A stretch of DNA of 29,307 nucleotides from Actinomycetes bacterium (GCA_023393755.1 JAEXCA010000196.1:1-29307); one strand, 5' to 3'; counted from the stretch's first letter, positions 1 to 8,484 are shown. The notes: generated from the sequence alone by a model not told the origin. Translations and numbers: made by a program.

Positions 1-7
1 CCGGGGG

Positions 8-36
8 GCCCGGGCGGGCGGGGCCCCGACCCGGGC
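8..36. terminator. GC-rich hairpin at window edge, possible terminator of upstream gene
   Basis: GCCCGGG at 8-14 pairs perfectly with CCCGGGC at 30-36 around a G/C-only loop. There is no T-run, so this is at best a GC-rich terminator-like hairpin of a gene left of the window. I see no gene in 1-167. Confidence 0.3.
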
Positions 37-167
37 CGACCGATTACCCGGGCGGCGCGCGGTGGCGGTAAGCTGGCCGGGTTGCCTCGGCGAGGGGCCC
101 CGTGCCCGTGATCGACAAGGTCCTCCCTCGCTGAGCCCGCAGATCGAACGAGGTTGAGGAGTACATC

Positions 168-776
168 GTGTCCGAGAACAAGATCGCAGCGGTATCGCGT
201 ACCGAATTCGGCAAGGGTGCCGCCCGGCGGACCCGGCGCGCGGGCCTGGTGCCCGCCGTGCTGTACGGCCACGGCACCGAGCCCGTCCACATCTCGCTGC
301 CCGGCCATGACGTGGCGCTGGCGCTGCGGGTGGCGAACGCCCTGCTGACGATCTCGGTGGACGGCGCCAAGGACCTGCTCGCCCTGCCCAAGCAGGTGCA
401 GCGCAACCCGGTCAAGGGCACCATCGAACACCTCGACCTGGTGATCGTCCGTCGCGGCGAGAAGGTGCAGGTCGAGGTGCCGCTGGTGGTCGTGGGCGAG
501 GAGAAGGTGGACGGCCTGGTGATCATGGATCAGCAGACCATCACCCTCGAGGTGGAGGCCACCCACATCCCGGCCTCGGTGGAGATCTCGCTGGAGGGCC
601 TGGAGGTCGGCGCGACGATCACCGCCGGCGACCTGAAGCTGCCCGAGGGCGCCGTCTTCCCGGGCGAGGCCGACGACCTGATCCTCAGCATCGCCGCGAC
701 CCCGGCCGCCGAGGCTGCCGACGCCGCCGGTGAGGGCGACGAGGCGGAGGCCGAAGGCGCCACCGAGGCGGAGTGA
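168..776 (+). CDS. rplY: 50S ribosomal protein L25/general stress protein Ctc
   Basis: Protein of 202 aa of the L25/TL5/CTC family, which binds 5S rRNA in the large ribosomal subunit. The N-terminal L25 domain (about residues 1-95) is recognisable from the fgKGaaRrtRraGlvPAVlYGhG-like start and the RNPVKGTIEHLDL segment. The C-terminal CTC beta-domain (about 100-185) follows, then an Ala/Glu-rich acidic tail typical of high-GC actinobacteria. The GTG start at 168 has a GAGGAG-type ribosome binding site at 156-161. The stop overlaps the pth start by 4 nt (GTGA), implying translational coupling. The rplY-pth pairing is a standard bacterial neighbourhood. The long form, about twice the size of E. 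coli L25, is the usual CTC type. Confidence 0.95.
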   Translation: MSENKIAAVSRTEFGKGAARRTRRAGLVPAVLYGHGTEPVHISLPGHDVALALRVANALLTISVDGAKDLLALPKQVQRNPVKGTIEHLDLVIVRRGEKVQVEVPLVVVGEEKVDGLVIMDQQTITLEVEATHIPASVEISLEGLEVGATITAGDLKLPEGAVFPGEADDLILSIAATPAAEAADAAGEGDEAEAEGATEAE

Positions 777-1390
777 GCTCTCCCGCTGCGGGAACCTGGC
801 TGGTGGTCGGGCTCGGCAACCCGGGCCCGACCTACGCCGATCACCGCCACAACGTCGGCTACCGGGTGGTGGAGACCCTCGCCCGCGAGGCCGGCGCGTC
901 CTTCAACCACTCGCTGCGGTTGACCGCCGACATCTGCCGCACCCGGCTGACCGCGGCCGGCACCCTCGGCGGGGTGGGCGCCGACGCCACGCCGCTGGCC
1001 CTGATGAAGTCGCGAACCTTCATGAACGACTCGGGGCGTGCGGTGGCCAAGGTGGTGAAGTACTTCGATGTCCCGGCCGACCGCCTGGTCGTGATCCACG
1101 ACGAGATAGACCTGGCGCCCGGTCGGCTCCGGGTGAAGTTCGGCGGCGGGGATAACGGCCATAACGGGCTGAAGTCGATCCGCGGCAGCCTCGGCACCGG
1201 CGACTTCTACCGGGTTCGGGTCGGCGTGGGGCGTCCGGCGGGCAACCGCGACCCGGTCAACTACGTCCTCTCCGCCGTCCCTGCGTCCGAGCGGGAGAAC
1301 TACGAACTCGACATCGCCCGCGCCGCGGAAGCCATGGTCGCTCTGGTCACCCTGGGCCTGGAGGCCACCCAGACCCGGTTCAACTCCTGA
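773..1390 (+). CDS. pth: peptidyl-tRNA hydrolase
   Basis: Protein of 205 aa that releases tRNA from prematurely dropped peptidyl-tRNA in the cytoplasm. Family landmarks are all present: VVGLGNPG with Asn16, the RHNVGY motif with the catalytic His26, the MNDSG segment, the DEIDLAPG loop carrying the catalytic Asp, and GGGDNGHNGLKSI, which contacts the tRNA acceptor. Length is normal for bacterial Pth (about 190-205 aa). The GTG start at 773 overlaps the rplY stop (GTGA), so the gene is probably translated by coupling from rplY. A 76-bp gap separates it from mfd. Confidence 0.96.
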   Translation: MSSPAAGTWLVVGLGNPGPTYADHRHNVGYRVVETLAREAGASFNHSLRLTADICRTRLTAAGTLGGVGADATPLALMKSRTFMNDSGRAVAKVVKYFDVPADRLVVIHDEIDLAPGRLRVKFGGGDNGHNGLKSIRGSLGTGDFYRVRVGVGRPAGNRDPVNYVLSAVPASERENYELDIARAAEAMVALVTLGLEATQTRFNS

Positions 1391-1454
1391 GTTCGCCGCT
1401 TCGAACCTCGTTCTGTCCCGGGCAGGGGAGTCTCGAGGCGCTGGAACGACGGAG

Positions 1455-1460
1455 TAGGGT
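1455..1460 (+). promoter_or_regulatory. -10 box of mfd, likely leaderless transcript
   Basis: TAGGGT fits the actinobacterial TANNNT -10 pattern and ends 6 nt before the GTG at 1467. Transcription would then start at or next to the start codon, giving a leaderless mRNA. No good -35 is visible. Confidence 0.45.
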
Positions 1461-1466
1461 GGCCCG

Positions 1467-4400
1467 GTGCGCATGGCGGGTCTGGTGGAGTTGTTCGGGA
1501 CGGATCCGACCGTATCCTCCTGTCTGGACGCGGCCACCGCGGGGGAGCGAACCCTCGACATCACCATTCCGGACGCCGCCCGGCCGCTGCTGATCGCGGC
1601 GCTGAGCGCGCGGACCGGGGCCCCGATCCTGCTGGTCACCTCCACCTTCCGTGAGGCGGAGAGCGCGGTCACCGTGCTCGGCTCACTGCTCACCCCCGAC
1701 GACGTCGCCTACTACCCGGCCTGGGAGACCCTGCCGCACGAACGGCTCAGCCCGCGCTCGGACACGGTTGGACGCCGGCTGGCGGTGCTGCGCCGACTGT
1801 TGGGCAATGACGAACTGCCGATGCCGAAGGTCGTGGTCGCGCCGGTCCGGGCGGTGCTGCAACCGCAGGTCGCCGGGCTAGGGACGTTGCTGCCGGTGCG
1901 GTTGGTCACCGGGCAGGACTACGAGATCACCGAAGTGGCCCGCGCCCTGGTCAACGCTGCCTACACCCGGGTCGACCTGGTCGAACGGCGCGGGGAGTTC
2001 TGCGTCCGGGGCGGCATTGTGGACGTCTTCCCGCCGACCAGCGAGCATCCGGTCCGGATCGACTTCTTCGGCGACACCATCGAGGAGATCCGGCCGTTCT
2101 CGGTCGCCGACCAGCGCTCGCTGGACGAACTGCTGCCCGAGATCACCGCCTCGCCCTGCCGGGAACTGCTGATCACCGACGACGTGAAGGCCCGGGCCAA
2201 GACCCTGGCCGACCAGTACGCCAGCGTCGAGGGCACCCTCGGCGAGATGTTCGACAAGATCGCCCAGGGCCACGCGGTCGACGGTATGGAAGCGCTCGCT
2301 CCGGTGTTGGTGGACGGTCTGGAACTGCTGATCGACGTGCTGCCGGCCAACGCCCGCCTGCTGGCCAACGACCCCGAACGGATCCGGGCCAGGGCCCACG
2401 AGCTGGTGACCACCAGCCAGGAGTTCCTGGCCGCCTCCTGGGCGGCCGCCGCCGAGGGCGGACGCCAGCCGATCGACCTGGGCGCCTCCGCCTACCGCAC
2501 CCTGGCCGAGGTCCGTGGCCACGCCCTGGAGCGCGGCCAGGCCTGGTGGAGCCTGTCGCCGTTCAGCAGCGGCGAGGTGGATCCGACCCTTCGAGACTCC
2601 GAACTGCGCTCGGACCTCAGGGATCGGAGTGCGGGCGATCCACCGATCCCTGAGGTCGCGCGGCGCGCGCGTCTCGAAGGGTCGTCCGACTCCGGCCTCT
2701 ACCTCGACCCGGACGAGGAAGCGGCCACCGTCCACGACCTGGTGGCCTCCCGAGTGGCGTCCGGTGGGGGAGTGACCTCGCTGACCGTGGACGCCCAGGA
2801 GGCCCCGGTCTGGCGGGGGGACACCGAAGCGGCGATCGCCGCGGTCGCCGAAGCCGTCCGCACCGGCAAACACACCGTCCTGATCGCCGACTCGGCGGGT
2901 CTGGCCAACCGCATGGTGCAGGTGCTCAGCGAGGCCGACCTGCCCGCCCGGCTGGACGGTGGGGGCGAACCCCCGTCCGAGGTCGTGGTGGTGAGCGTCG
3001 CCGAACTGCGGCACGGCTTCACCCTGCCGGCGATCGGGCTCTCGGTCTTCACCGCGGCGGATCTCTCCGGCCAACGTGAGGTCGACAAGGCGGCCCGCAA
3101 GATGCCGGCCCGCCGGAAGAACCAGATCGACCCGCTGGAACTCACCGCCGGCGACCCGGTGGTGCACGAACAGCACGGTGTCGGCCGCTACGTCGAACTG
3201 GTCACCCGCACCGTGGCCGGTTCCACCCGGGAGTACCTGGTGATCGAGTACGCCGCCAGCAAGCGCGGCCAGCCCGGTGATCGGCTCTACGTCCCGATGG
3301 ACCAGTTGCACCTGGTCACCCGCTACGTCGGCGGCGAGAGCCCGACGCTGGACCGGATGGGTGGGGCGGACTGGGCCAAGCGCACCTCCCGGGCCCGCAA
3401 GGCGGTCCGGCAGATTGCCGCCGAGCTGATCAAGCTGTACGCGGCCCGGCAGGCCTCCAAGGGCCACGCGTTCAGCGACGACACGGTCTGGCAGCGCGAG
3501 CTGGAGGACGCCTTCGCCCACGTCGAGACCCCCGACCAGCTGGCCGCGGTCACCGAGGTGAAGGCCGACATGGAACGCCAGGTGCCGATGGACCGGCTGA
3601 TCTGCGGCGATGTTGGCTACGGCAAGACCGAGATCGCGGTGCGAGCCGCCTTCAAGGCGGTGATGGACGGCAAGCAGGTCGCCGTCCTCGTCCCCACCAC
3701 GCTGCTGGTCCAGCAGCACCAGGCCACCTTCGCCGACCGCTACGCCGGCTTCCCGGTCACCGTGGCGGCGCTCAGTCGGTTCCAGACCGATGCCGAGAAG
3801 AAGAAGGTGATCACCGGCCTGGCCGACGGTGCGGTGGACGTGGTGGTCGGCACCCACCGGCTGTTCTCCGATCAGATCGCCTTCAAGGATCTCGGCCTGG
3901 TGATCATCGACGAGGAGCAGCGGTTCGGCGTCGAGCACAAGGAGGCGCTGAAGAAGCTCCGGCTGAACGTCGATGTGCTCTCCATGAGCGCCACCCCGAT
4001 CCCACGGACGCTAGAGATGGCGATCACCGGCATCCGCGAGATGAGCGTGATCACCACCCCGCCCGAGGAGCGCCACCCGGTGCTCACCTTCGCCGGGCCC
4101 TACGACGAACGCCAGGTGCGGGCGGCCATCCGCCGTGAACTGGCCCGGGAGGGTCAGGCCTTCTACATCCACAACCGGGTGAACTCGATCGAGAAGACCG
4201 CCAAGCGGCTGGCCGAACTCGTCCCCGAGGCCCGGATCGCGGTCGCCCACGGCCAGATGAACGAGCACACCCTGGAACAGGTGATGGTCGACTTCTGGGA
4301 GCGCCGCTACGACGTCCTGGTCTGCACTACAATTGTAGAGGCGGGGTTGGACATCTCCACCGCCAACACCCTGCTGATCGAACGGGCCGACCTGCTCGGC

Positions 4401-5174
4401 CTCTCCCAGCTGCACCAGCTGCGCGGCCGGGTGGGACGCGGCCGGGAGCGCGGCTACGCCTACTTCCTCTACCCGCCGGAGAAGCCGCTCACCGAGACCG
4501 CCCACGACCGGCTGGCCACCATGGCCGCTCACACCGACCTCGGCGCCGGCATGGCGATCGCCATGAAGGATCTCGAGATCCGCGGCGCCGGCAACCTGCT
4601 GGGCGGCGAACAGTCCGGCCACATTGCCGAGGTCGGCTTCGACCTGTACCTGCGGCTGGTGGGCGAAGCGGTCGCCGAGTTCCGCGGCGAGGACGCCGAA
4701 CCCGAACCCGAGATGCGGATCGAGCTGCCGGTGGACGCCCACCTGCCGGTCGACTACATCGAGAGCGAACGGCTCCGGCTGGAGATGTACAAGCGGCTGG
4801 CCGCGGTGACGTCCCTCGATGAGCTGGCTGCCGTCCGGGAGGAACTGCTCGACCGCTACGGCGAGCCGCCCGACCCGGTGCAGGCGCTGCTGGCCGTGGC
4901 CGCCTTCCGGCTGGAGGCCCGACGCCGCGGCGTCACCGAGGTGATCCAGGCCGGCGCCAACATCCGGTTCGCCCCGGCCGACCTGCCGGAGTCGGTCCAG
5001 CTGCGGCTGGCCCGGGTGTACCCCGGTGCGCAGTACCGCAAGGCTGCCGGCTTCCTGCTGGTGCCGCGTCCGATGACCCGGCCGATCGGCGGCCAGCCGG
5101 TCACCGACGCGGCCCTGCTGGAGTGGGCCACCAAGCTGCTCGGCGATGTCTTCGGTGTCCCGGTGAGCCAGTAG
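1467..5174 (+). CDS. mfd: transcription-repair coupling factor Mfd
   Basis: Protein of 1235 aa, an ATP-driven DNA translocase that removes stalled RNA polymerase from lesions and recruits UvrA. Domains in order are a UvrB-like N-terminal module (about 1-350), a variable linker, the RNA-polymerase-interacting domain (about 555-650, starting near DPVVHEQHGVGRY), and the SF2 helicase core. The core shows Walker A GDVGYGKT (714-721), DEEQ box (815-818), SATPIPRT, and the C-terminal motifs IVEAGLDIS and QLRGRVGRG. A C-terminal D7 domain ends the protein. The start is GTG 1467, suited to a leaderless mRNA; ATG 1473 is an alternative. Oddity: residues about 374-406 are encoded by a palindromic repeat element inserted in frame (2584-2684), in the linker where Mfd proteins vary. 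The rest of the protein is intact, so it is probably functional. Confidence 0.97.
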   Translation: MRMAGLVELFGTDPTVSSCLDAATAGERTLDITIPDAARPLLIAALSARTGAPILLVTSTFREAESAVTVLGSLLTPDDVAYYPAWETLPHERLSPRSDTVGRRLAVLRRLLGNDELPMPKVVVAPVRAVLQPQVAGLGTLLPVRLVTGQDYEITEVARALVNAAYTRVDLVERRGEFCVRGGIVDVFPPTSEHPVRIDFFGDTIEEIRPFSVADQRSLDELLPEITASPCRELLITDDVKARAKTLADQYASVEGTLGEMFDKIAQGHAVDGMEALAPVLVDGLELLIDVLPANARLLANDPERIRARAHELVTTSQEFLAASWAAAAEGGRQPIDLGASAYRTLAEVRGHALERGQAWWSLSPFSSGEVDPTLRDSELRSDLRDRSAGDPPIPEVARRARLEGSSDSGLYLDPDEEAATVHDLVASRVASGGGVTSLTVDAQEAPVWRGDTEAAIAAVAEAVRTGKHTVLIADSAGLANRMVQVLSEADLPARLDGGGEPPSEVVVVSVAELRHGFTLPAIGLSVFTAADLSGQREVDKAARKMPARRKNQIDPLELTAGDPVVHEQHGVGRYVELVTRTVAGSTREYLVIEYAASKRGQPGDRLYVPMDQLHLVTRYVGGESPTLDRMGGADWAKRTSRARKAVRQIAAELIKLYAARQASKGHAFSDDTVWQRELEDAFAHVETPDQLAAVTEVKADMERQVPMDRLICGDVGYGKTEIAVRAAFKAVMDGKQVAVLVPTTLLVQQHQATFADRYAGFPVTVAALSRFQTDAEKKKVITGLADGAVDVVVGTHRLFSDQIAFKDLGLVIIDEEQRFGVEHKEALKKLRLNVDVLSMSATPIPRTLEMAITGIREMSVITTPPEERHPVLTFAGPYDERQVRAAIRRELAREGQAFYIHNRVNSIEKTAKRLAELVPEARIAVAHGQMNEHTLEQVMVDFWERRYDVLVCTTIVEAGLDISTANTLLIERADLLGLSQLHQLRGRVGRGRERGYAYFLYPPEKPLTETAHDRLATMAAHTDLGAGMAIAMKDLEIRGAGNLLGGEQSGHIAEVGFDLYLRLVGEAVAEFRGEDAEPEPEMRIELPVDAHLPVDYIESERLRLEMYKRLAAVTSLDELAAVREELLDRYGEPPDPVQALLAVAAFRLEARRRGVTEVIQAGANIRFAPADLPESVQLRLARVYPGAQYRKAAGFLLVPRPMTRPIGGQPVTDAALLEWATKLLGDVFGVPVSQ
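2584..2684. repeat. palindromic dispersed repeat inserted in frame in mfd
   Basis: The ends are perfect 14-bp inverted repeats: CGACCCTTCGAGAC at 2584-2597 and GTCTCGAAGGGTCG at 2671-2684. A second pair is nested inside: GACCTCAGGGATCGG at 2613-2627 against CCGATCCCTGAGGTC at 2643-2657. The element therefore looks like two inverted copies of a half unit, CCCTGAGGTC-(GC-rich)-TCTCGAAGGGTCG. A half unit of the same family lies at 8420-8461 and a related short motif at 19427-19446. It is read through in the mfd frame without a stop and encodes about 33 polar and charged residues. TCCG occurs on both sides and could be a target duplication. Confidence 0.8.
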
Positions 5175-5177
5175 GAT
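5172..5177 (+). promoter_or_regulatory. -10 box of the lipoprotein gene
   Basis: TAGGAT (TANNNT type) overlaps the mfd stop codon and lies 27 nt before the ATG at 5205. This predicts a short leader containing the ACGAGGAG ribosome binding site at 5191-5198. Confidence 0.4.
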
Positions 5178-5204
5178 CGGACCGTCGAGAACGAGGAGTC
5201 GAGC

Positions 5205-5708
5205 ATGGGACGGGCCGTGAAGGCGCTGATCGCGCTGGTGGTCGCTGGAATGTTGGTGCTGAGCGGATGCGCGGGACAGAACCCCAACCACGCCGCGACG
5301 ATCGACGGCGTGGCGCTCCCGGTCTCCGAGGTCGAGGCCACCCTTCCCGTCCTGAAGCCCTACCTGCAGGATCCCAGCGTGGCCACGGTGACCGGTCTGC
5401 TGGTCACCTCTCGGGTGGGCGCGAAGATCGCCCAGCAGGAGGGCCTGCAGTTCACCGCCGAGGAGCGGGAGACCGCCTCGGCCGCGTCGCTGCCGCCCGA
5501 CCTGGCCGCCGACCCGAACCTGGCGGGCTTCGTCACCGACTACGTGACCACCATGCTGACCAGCCAGAAGCTGGGCCAGGAGGGCTTCATCGCCGCCGCC
5601 TCCGCGATCGACGTGACGGTGAACCCGCGGTTCGGCAGCTGGGACGTCACCCGCCTCGCCGTGGTGCCGGGTACCGGCTCGCTCTCCAGCCCGGCTCCGG
5701 CCAGCTGA
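5205..5708 (+). CDS. small lipoprotein with SurA-N-like region
   Basis: Protein of 167 aa with a lipoprotein signal peptide: Lys6, a hydrophobic core and the lipobox LSGC with Cys22. The mature part begins with NHAATIDGVALPVSEVEATLPVL, which resembles the start of SurA/PrsA-type N-terminal chaperone domains in actinobacterial lipoproteins. No parvulin-type PPIase domain follows, so an enzymatic isomerase role is unlikely. It would be anchored on the outer face of the membrane. It lies between mfd and mazG and ends 7 nt before the mazG start, so the two are likely co-transcribed. The family assignment is moderate; the lipoprotein call is strong. Confidence 0.75.
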   Translation: MGRAVKALIALVVAGMLVLSGCAGQNPNHAATIDGVALPVSEVEATLPVLKPYLQDPSVATVTGLLVTSRVGAKIAQQEGLQFTAEERETASAASLPPDLAADPNLAGFVTDYVTTMLTSQKLGQEGFIAAASAIDVTVNPRFGSWDVTRLAVVPGTGSLSSPAPAS

Positions 5709-5715
5709 GCGGCCC

Positions 5716-6384
5716 GTGACGGACGGCCAGTCGCGCCGGGTGGTCACCACGGGTGACCACCCGCAGGTCGCTCGTCTGATCGGGGTGATGCACACCCTGC
5801 GCAGCGGCTGTCCCTGGGACGCCGAACAGACCCACCGATCGCTGATCCGCTACCTGGTGGAGGAGACCTGCGAGGTGATCGAGGCGATCGAGGACGGCGA
5901 CGACGCCGACCTGCTCGAGGAACTGGGCGACCTGCTGCTCCAGGTGGTGTTCCACAGCGAGATCGCCGCCGAGACCGGCCGGTTCGGCATCGAGGAGGTG
6001 GCGGCCCGGATCGCCGACAAGCTGATCGCCCGCCACCCCTACGTCTTCGCCGACGGTGACGTTCCGGCCGACCTGATCGGCTCCTGGGAACAGCGCAAGG
6101 CGGTGGAGAAGGAGCGTTCCTCGGCGCTGGACGGCGTCCCGTCCCGGCTCAGCGCGCTCTCGCGGGCGCACAAGGTGATCGTCCGGGCCCGCAGCCACGG
6201 GCTGTCGGACGACGAGTTGGCGGTCGAGCCGGCGTCCGTCCCGCCGGAGCGGATCGGTGAGGAACTCCTCCGGCTGGTCGCCGCGGCCGAGGCCGCCGGC
6301 CTGGATCCCGAGCAGGAGGCTCGGGACGCGGTGCGCCGGTTGGAGGCCCGGGTCCGGGCGGCCGAGTCCGACCCACGGCGCTGA
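5716..6384 (+). CDS. mazG: MazG-family nucleoside triphosphate pyrophosphohydrolase
   Basis: Protein of 222 aa that hydrolyses (d)NTPs to NMP and pyrophosphate, thought to clean up damaged nucleotides. The metal-binding pattern EExxE...ExxD is visible as E49, E50, E53 with E69 and D72, preceded by the hallmark GCPWDAEQTHRSL. The segment VFADGDVPADLIGSWEQRKAVEK is also typical of MazG. E. coli MazG is 263 aa with two MazG domains; here the second half is shortened and its C-terminal part is not clearly catalytic. The GTG start at 5716 lies 7 nt after the lipoprotein stop. Placement before eno is common in actinobacteria. Confidence 0.93.
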   Translation: MTDGQSRRVVTTGDHPQVARLIGVMHTLRSGCPWDAEQTHRSLIRYLVEETCEVIEAIEDGDDADLLEELGDLLLQVVFHSEIAAETGRFGIEEVAARIADKLIARHPYVFADGDVPADLIGSWEQRKAVEKERSSALDGVPSRLSALSRAHKVIVRARSHGLSDDELAVEPASVPPERIGEELLRLVAAAEAAGLDPEQEARDAVRRLEARVRAAESDPRR

Positions 6385-6474
6385 GCGTCGTCCGCCCTGG
6401 GCCGGGCGTGGCCGGCCGGGTGTCGGGGACGTGAACGTTTGGCCTGGTGGCTCCCGGTGATGCGTGGACTGCAA

Positions 6475-6480
6475 TAGGGT
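6475..6480 (+). promoter_or_regulatory. -10 box of eno
   Basis: TAGGGT (TANNNT) in the mazG-eno gap, 35 nt before the start codon. It predicts a leader of about 29 nt with the ribosome binding site GAAAGG at 6503-6507. No convincing -35 is seen. Confidence 0.45.
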
Positions 6481-6515
6481 GGAGGGGTCCGACTCAACGT
6501 CTGAAAGGTCCAACA

Positions 6516-7799
6516 GTGGCATTCATCGATCAGATTGGCGCGCGCCAGATCCTCGACTCGCGCGGTAACCCCACCGTCGAGGTCCAGGTGCTCCTCGATG
6601 ACGGCTCCGAGGGCACTGCGGCCGTTCCCTCCGGCGCCTCCACCGGTGCCTTCGAGGCTGCCGAACTCCGTGACGGCGACGCCGCCCACTACGGTGGCAA
6701 GGGCGTCCTGAAGGCCGTCGAGAACGTGATCGAGCAGATCGCCCCCGACGTCCTGGGCATGGACGCCACCGGCCAGCGCCTGCTCGACGACGCGATGATC
6801 GAGCTCGACGGCACCCCCAACAAGAGCTCGCTGGGCGCCAACGCCATCCTCGGCGTCTCGCTCGCCGTGGCGCACGCCGCGGCCGAATCCGCCGAGCTGC
6901 CGCTCTACCGCTACCTGGGCGGCCCGACCGCCAACCTGCTGCCGGTGCCGATGATGAACATCCTCAACGGTGGGTCGCACGCCGACTCCAACGTCGACAT
7001 CCAGGAGTTCATGATCGCCCCGATCGGCGCCTCCACCTTCGCCGAGGCCCTGGAGATGGGCGCCGGCGTCTACCACGCCCTCAAGGCCGTGCTGAAGGGC
7101 CGCGGCCTGGCCACCGGCCTGGGCGACGAGGGCGGCTTCGCCCCCAACCTGGGCTCCAATGCCGAGGCGCTGGATCTCATCCTCGAGGCGATCGGCAATG
7201 CCGGCTTCAAGCCGGGCGCCGATGTCGCGCTGGCGCTGGACGTGGCCGCGTCCGAGTTCTACAACGAGGACGGCACCTACTCCTTCGAGGGCGCCTCGAA
7301 GTCGGCCGACGAGATGGTCGCCTACTACGCCGACCTGGTCGCCAAGTACCCGCTGGTCTCGATCGAGGATCCGCTGAACGAGGAGGACTGGGACGGCTGG
7401 AAGAAGATCACCGACCTGCTCGGCGACAAGGTGCAGCTGGTCGGCGACGATCTGTTCGTCACCAATGTCGAGCGGCTCAAGCGGGGCATCGACACCCGTA
7501 CCGCCAACGCGCTGCTGGTGAAGGTGAACCAGATCGGTTCGCTCACCGAGACCATCGACGCGGTCACCATGGCTCACCGGGCCGGCTACGCCACCATGAT
7601 GAGCCACCGTTCCGGCGAGACCGAGGACACCACGATCGCCGACCTGGCCGTCGCGCTGGGTTGTGGCCAGATCAAGTCCGGCGCCCCGGCCCGGACCGAG
7701 CGGGTGGCGAAGTACAACCAGCTGCTGCGCATCGAGGAGGATCTGGAGGACGCCGCGCGCTACGCCGGTGCCGCCGCCTTCCCGCGGTTCCAGGCCTGA
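6516..7799 (+). CDS. eno: enolase (phosphopyruvate hydratase)
   Basis: Protein of 427 aa that interconverts 2-phosphoglycerate and phosphoenolpyruvate in glycolysis, also a scaffold of the RNA degradosome in some bacteria. Diagnostic features include ARQILDSRGNPTVEV at the N-terminus, GGSHADSNVDIQEFM, GDEGGFAPN with catalytic Glu205, the SIEDP metal-binding segment, catalytic Lys336 in LLVKVNQIG, and the signature SHRSGETEDTTIADLAV. I chose GTG 6516 because it gives the canonical enolase N-terminus and has GAAAGG upstream; the open frame extends further left, but the extra residues match nothing in the family. Length is standard. The downstream neighbour is the divIC-like gene, as in many actinobacteria. 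Confidence 0.97.
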   Translation: MAFIDQIGARQILDSRGNPTVEVQVLLDDGSEGTAAVPSGASTGAFEAAELRDGDAAHYGGKGVLKAVENVIEQIAPDVLGMDATGQRLLDDAMIELDGTPNKSSLGANAILGVSLAVAHAAAESAELPLYRYLGGPTANLLPVPMMNILNGGSHADSNVDIQEFMIAPIGASTFAEALEMGAGVYHALKAVLKGRGLATGLGDEGGFAPNLGSNAEALDLILEAIGNAGFKPGADVALALDVAASEFYNEDGTYSFEGASKSADEMVAYYADLVAKYPLVSIEDPLNEEDWDGWKKITDLLGDKVQLVGDDLFVTNVERLKRGIDTRTANALLVKVNQIGSLTETIDAVTMAHRAGYATMMSHRSGETEDTTIADLAVALGCGQIKSGAPARTERVAKYNQLLRIEEDLEDAARYAGAAAFPRFQA

Positions 7800-7805
7800 C
7801 GCAGC

Positions 7806-7811
7806 TACCCT
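7806..7811 (+). promoter_or_regulatory. candidate -10 box upstream of divIC-like gene
   Basis: TACCCT (TANNNT) lies 7 nt before an ATG at 7819. That is the geometry of an actinobacterial leaderless start for the mini-ORF at 7819-7854. No -35 is apparent. Confidence 0.35.
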
Positions 7812-7818
7812 TGACCCG

Positions 7819-7854
7819 ATGAAGGTCAAGGTCCATGGCGCGCGACACGCGTAG
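7819..7854 (+). CDS. possible 11-residue leaderless leader ORF
   Basis: ATG at 7819 opens an 11-codon frame (MKVKVHGARHA) ending at TAG 7852-7854. It overlaps the first 20 nt of the divIC-like gene in another frame. The only support is its position 7 nt after a TANNNT box, as in leaderless actinobacterial mRNAs. It could couple or attenuate translation of the septum gene, or be chance. Confidence 0.25.
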   Translation: MKVKVHGARHA

Positions 7855-8410
7855 CCCACGCTCAGCCAGTACCGGCCCGGGACGCTCCACCAGGCGTCCC
7901 CGGGTCGGTACTGCTGCGTCTCCAGCCGAGTCGGACGCGGAGGCGACGGTCGGCCTGAAGGCCGCCATGGCCGGACCGAGGAACACCCTGCTCGGGCTGA
8001 GCGCCCGGTTCACCGGACGGGCCCTGGTGATGGCGGCGGTGGTCGTCCTGCTCGGCCTCTCCTACGCCTCCAGCCTGCGGATCTACCTCGACCAGCAGCA
8101 TCAGCTGGCGCTGGCCGACCAGCAGATCGCCGAGCGCACCAAGCGGATCGCGGATCTCCAGGCCGAACTCGAGCGCTGGAACGACCCCAGCTTCATCCGC
8201 GCCCAGGCGCGGGATCGGCTCGGCTGGGTGATGCCCGGCGAGATCGGCTACCGGGTGGTGGACGAGAACGGCGACCCGATCGGCCCCGGGGTCACCCTGG
8301 AAGGCGAGCAGCAACTGCCCGCCGGCGAACACGAGCCGATGTGGTGGGACCGGATGTGGGGGTCGATCCAGACCGCCGACGCCCCCGTCCGCAAGGTCAC
8401 CACCCGCTAG
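7835..8410 (+). CDS. septum formation initiator, FtsB/DivIC family
   Basis: Protein of 191 aa, a bitopic membrane protein of the divisome (FtsB/DivIC-FtsL-FtsQ complex). A long basic and Ser/Pro-rich cytoplasmic N-terminus (about 1-60) leads to one membrane segment (about 63-80). A coiled coil of about 84-115 follows (QQHQLALADQQIAERTKRI), then the family signature WNDPSFIRAQARDRLGWVMPGE. The extracytoplasmic tail is about 60 aa. The ATG at 7835 has GAAGG 9 nt upstream. It sits directly after eno, a conserved actinobacterial arrangement. The N-terminal extension is typical of actinobacterial members. Confidence 0.9.
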   Translation: MARDTRSPRSASTGPGRSTRRPRVGTAASPAESDAEATVGLKAAMAGPRNTLLGLSARFTGRALVMAAVVVLLGLSYASSLRIYLDQQHQLALADQQIAERTKRIADLQAELERWNDPSFIRAQARDRLGWVMPGEIGYRVVDENGDPIGPGVTLEGEQQLPAGEHEPMWWDRMWGSIQTADAPVRKVTTR

Positions 8411-8419
8411 TCACCCGTT

Positions 8420-8461
8420 CCCTGAGGTCGGTCGCGCCAGCGGCCGGGTCTCGAAGGGTCG
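8420..8461. repeat. half copy of the CCCTGAGG...TCGAAGGG dispersed repeat
   Basis: Begins CCCTGAGGTCG (8420-8430) and ends GTCTCGAAGGGTCG (to 8461), with a GC-rich middle. These ends match the right half of the element inside mfd, with a different core. It lies 10 bp after the divIC-like stop codon. Confidence 0.75.
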
Positions 8462-8484
8462 AACTGCTCGTCCGCCGTTCATTC

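Noticed and set aside
1878..5795. Very long minus-strand open frames opposite mfd and mazG (up to 686 aa)
   Set aside because: They are antisense shadows of high-GC genes: Gly/His/Arg/Gln-rich, without domains, while the plus strand encodes clear proteins.
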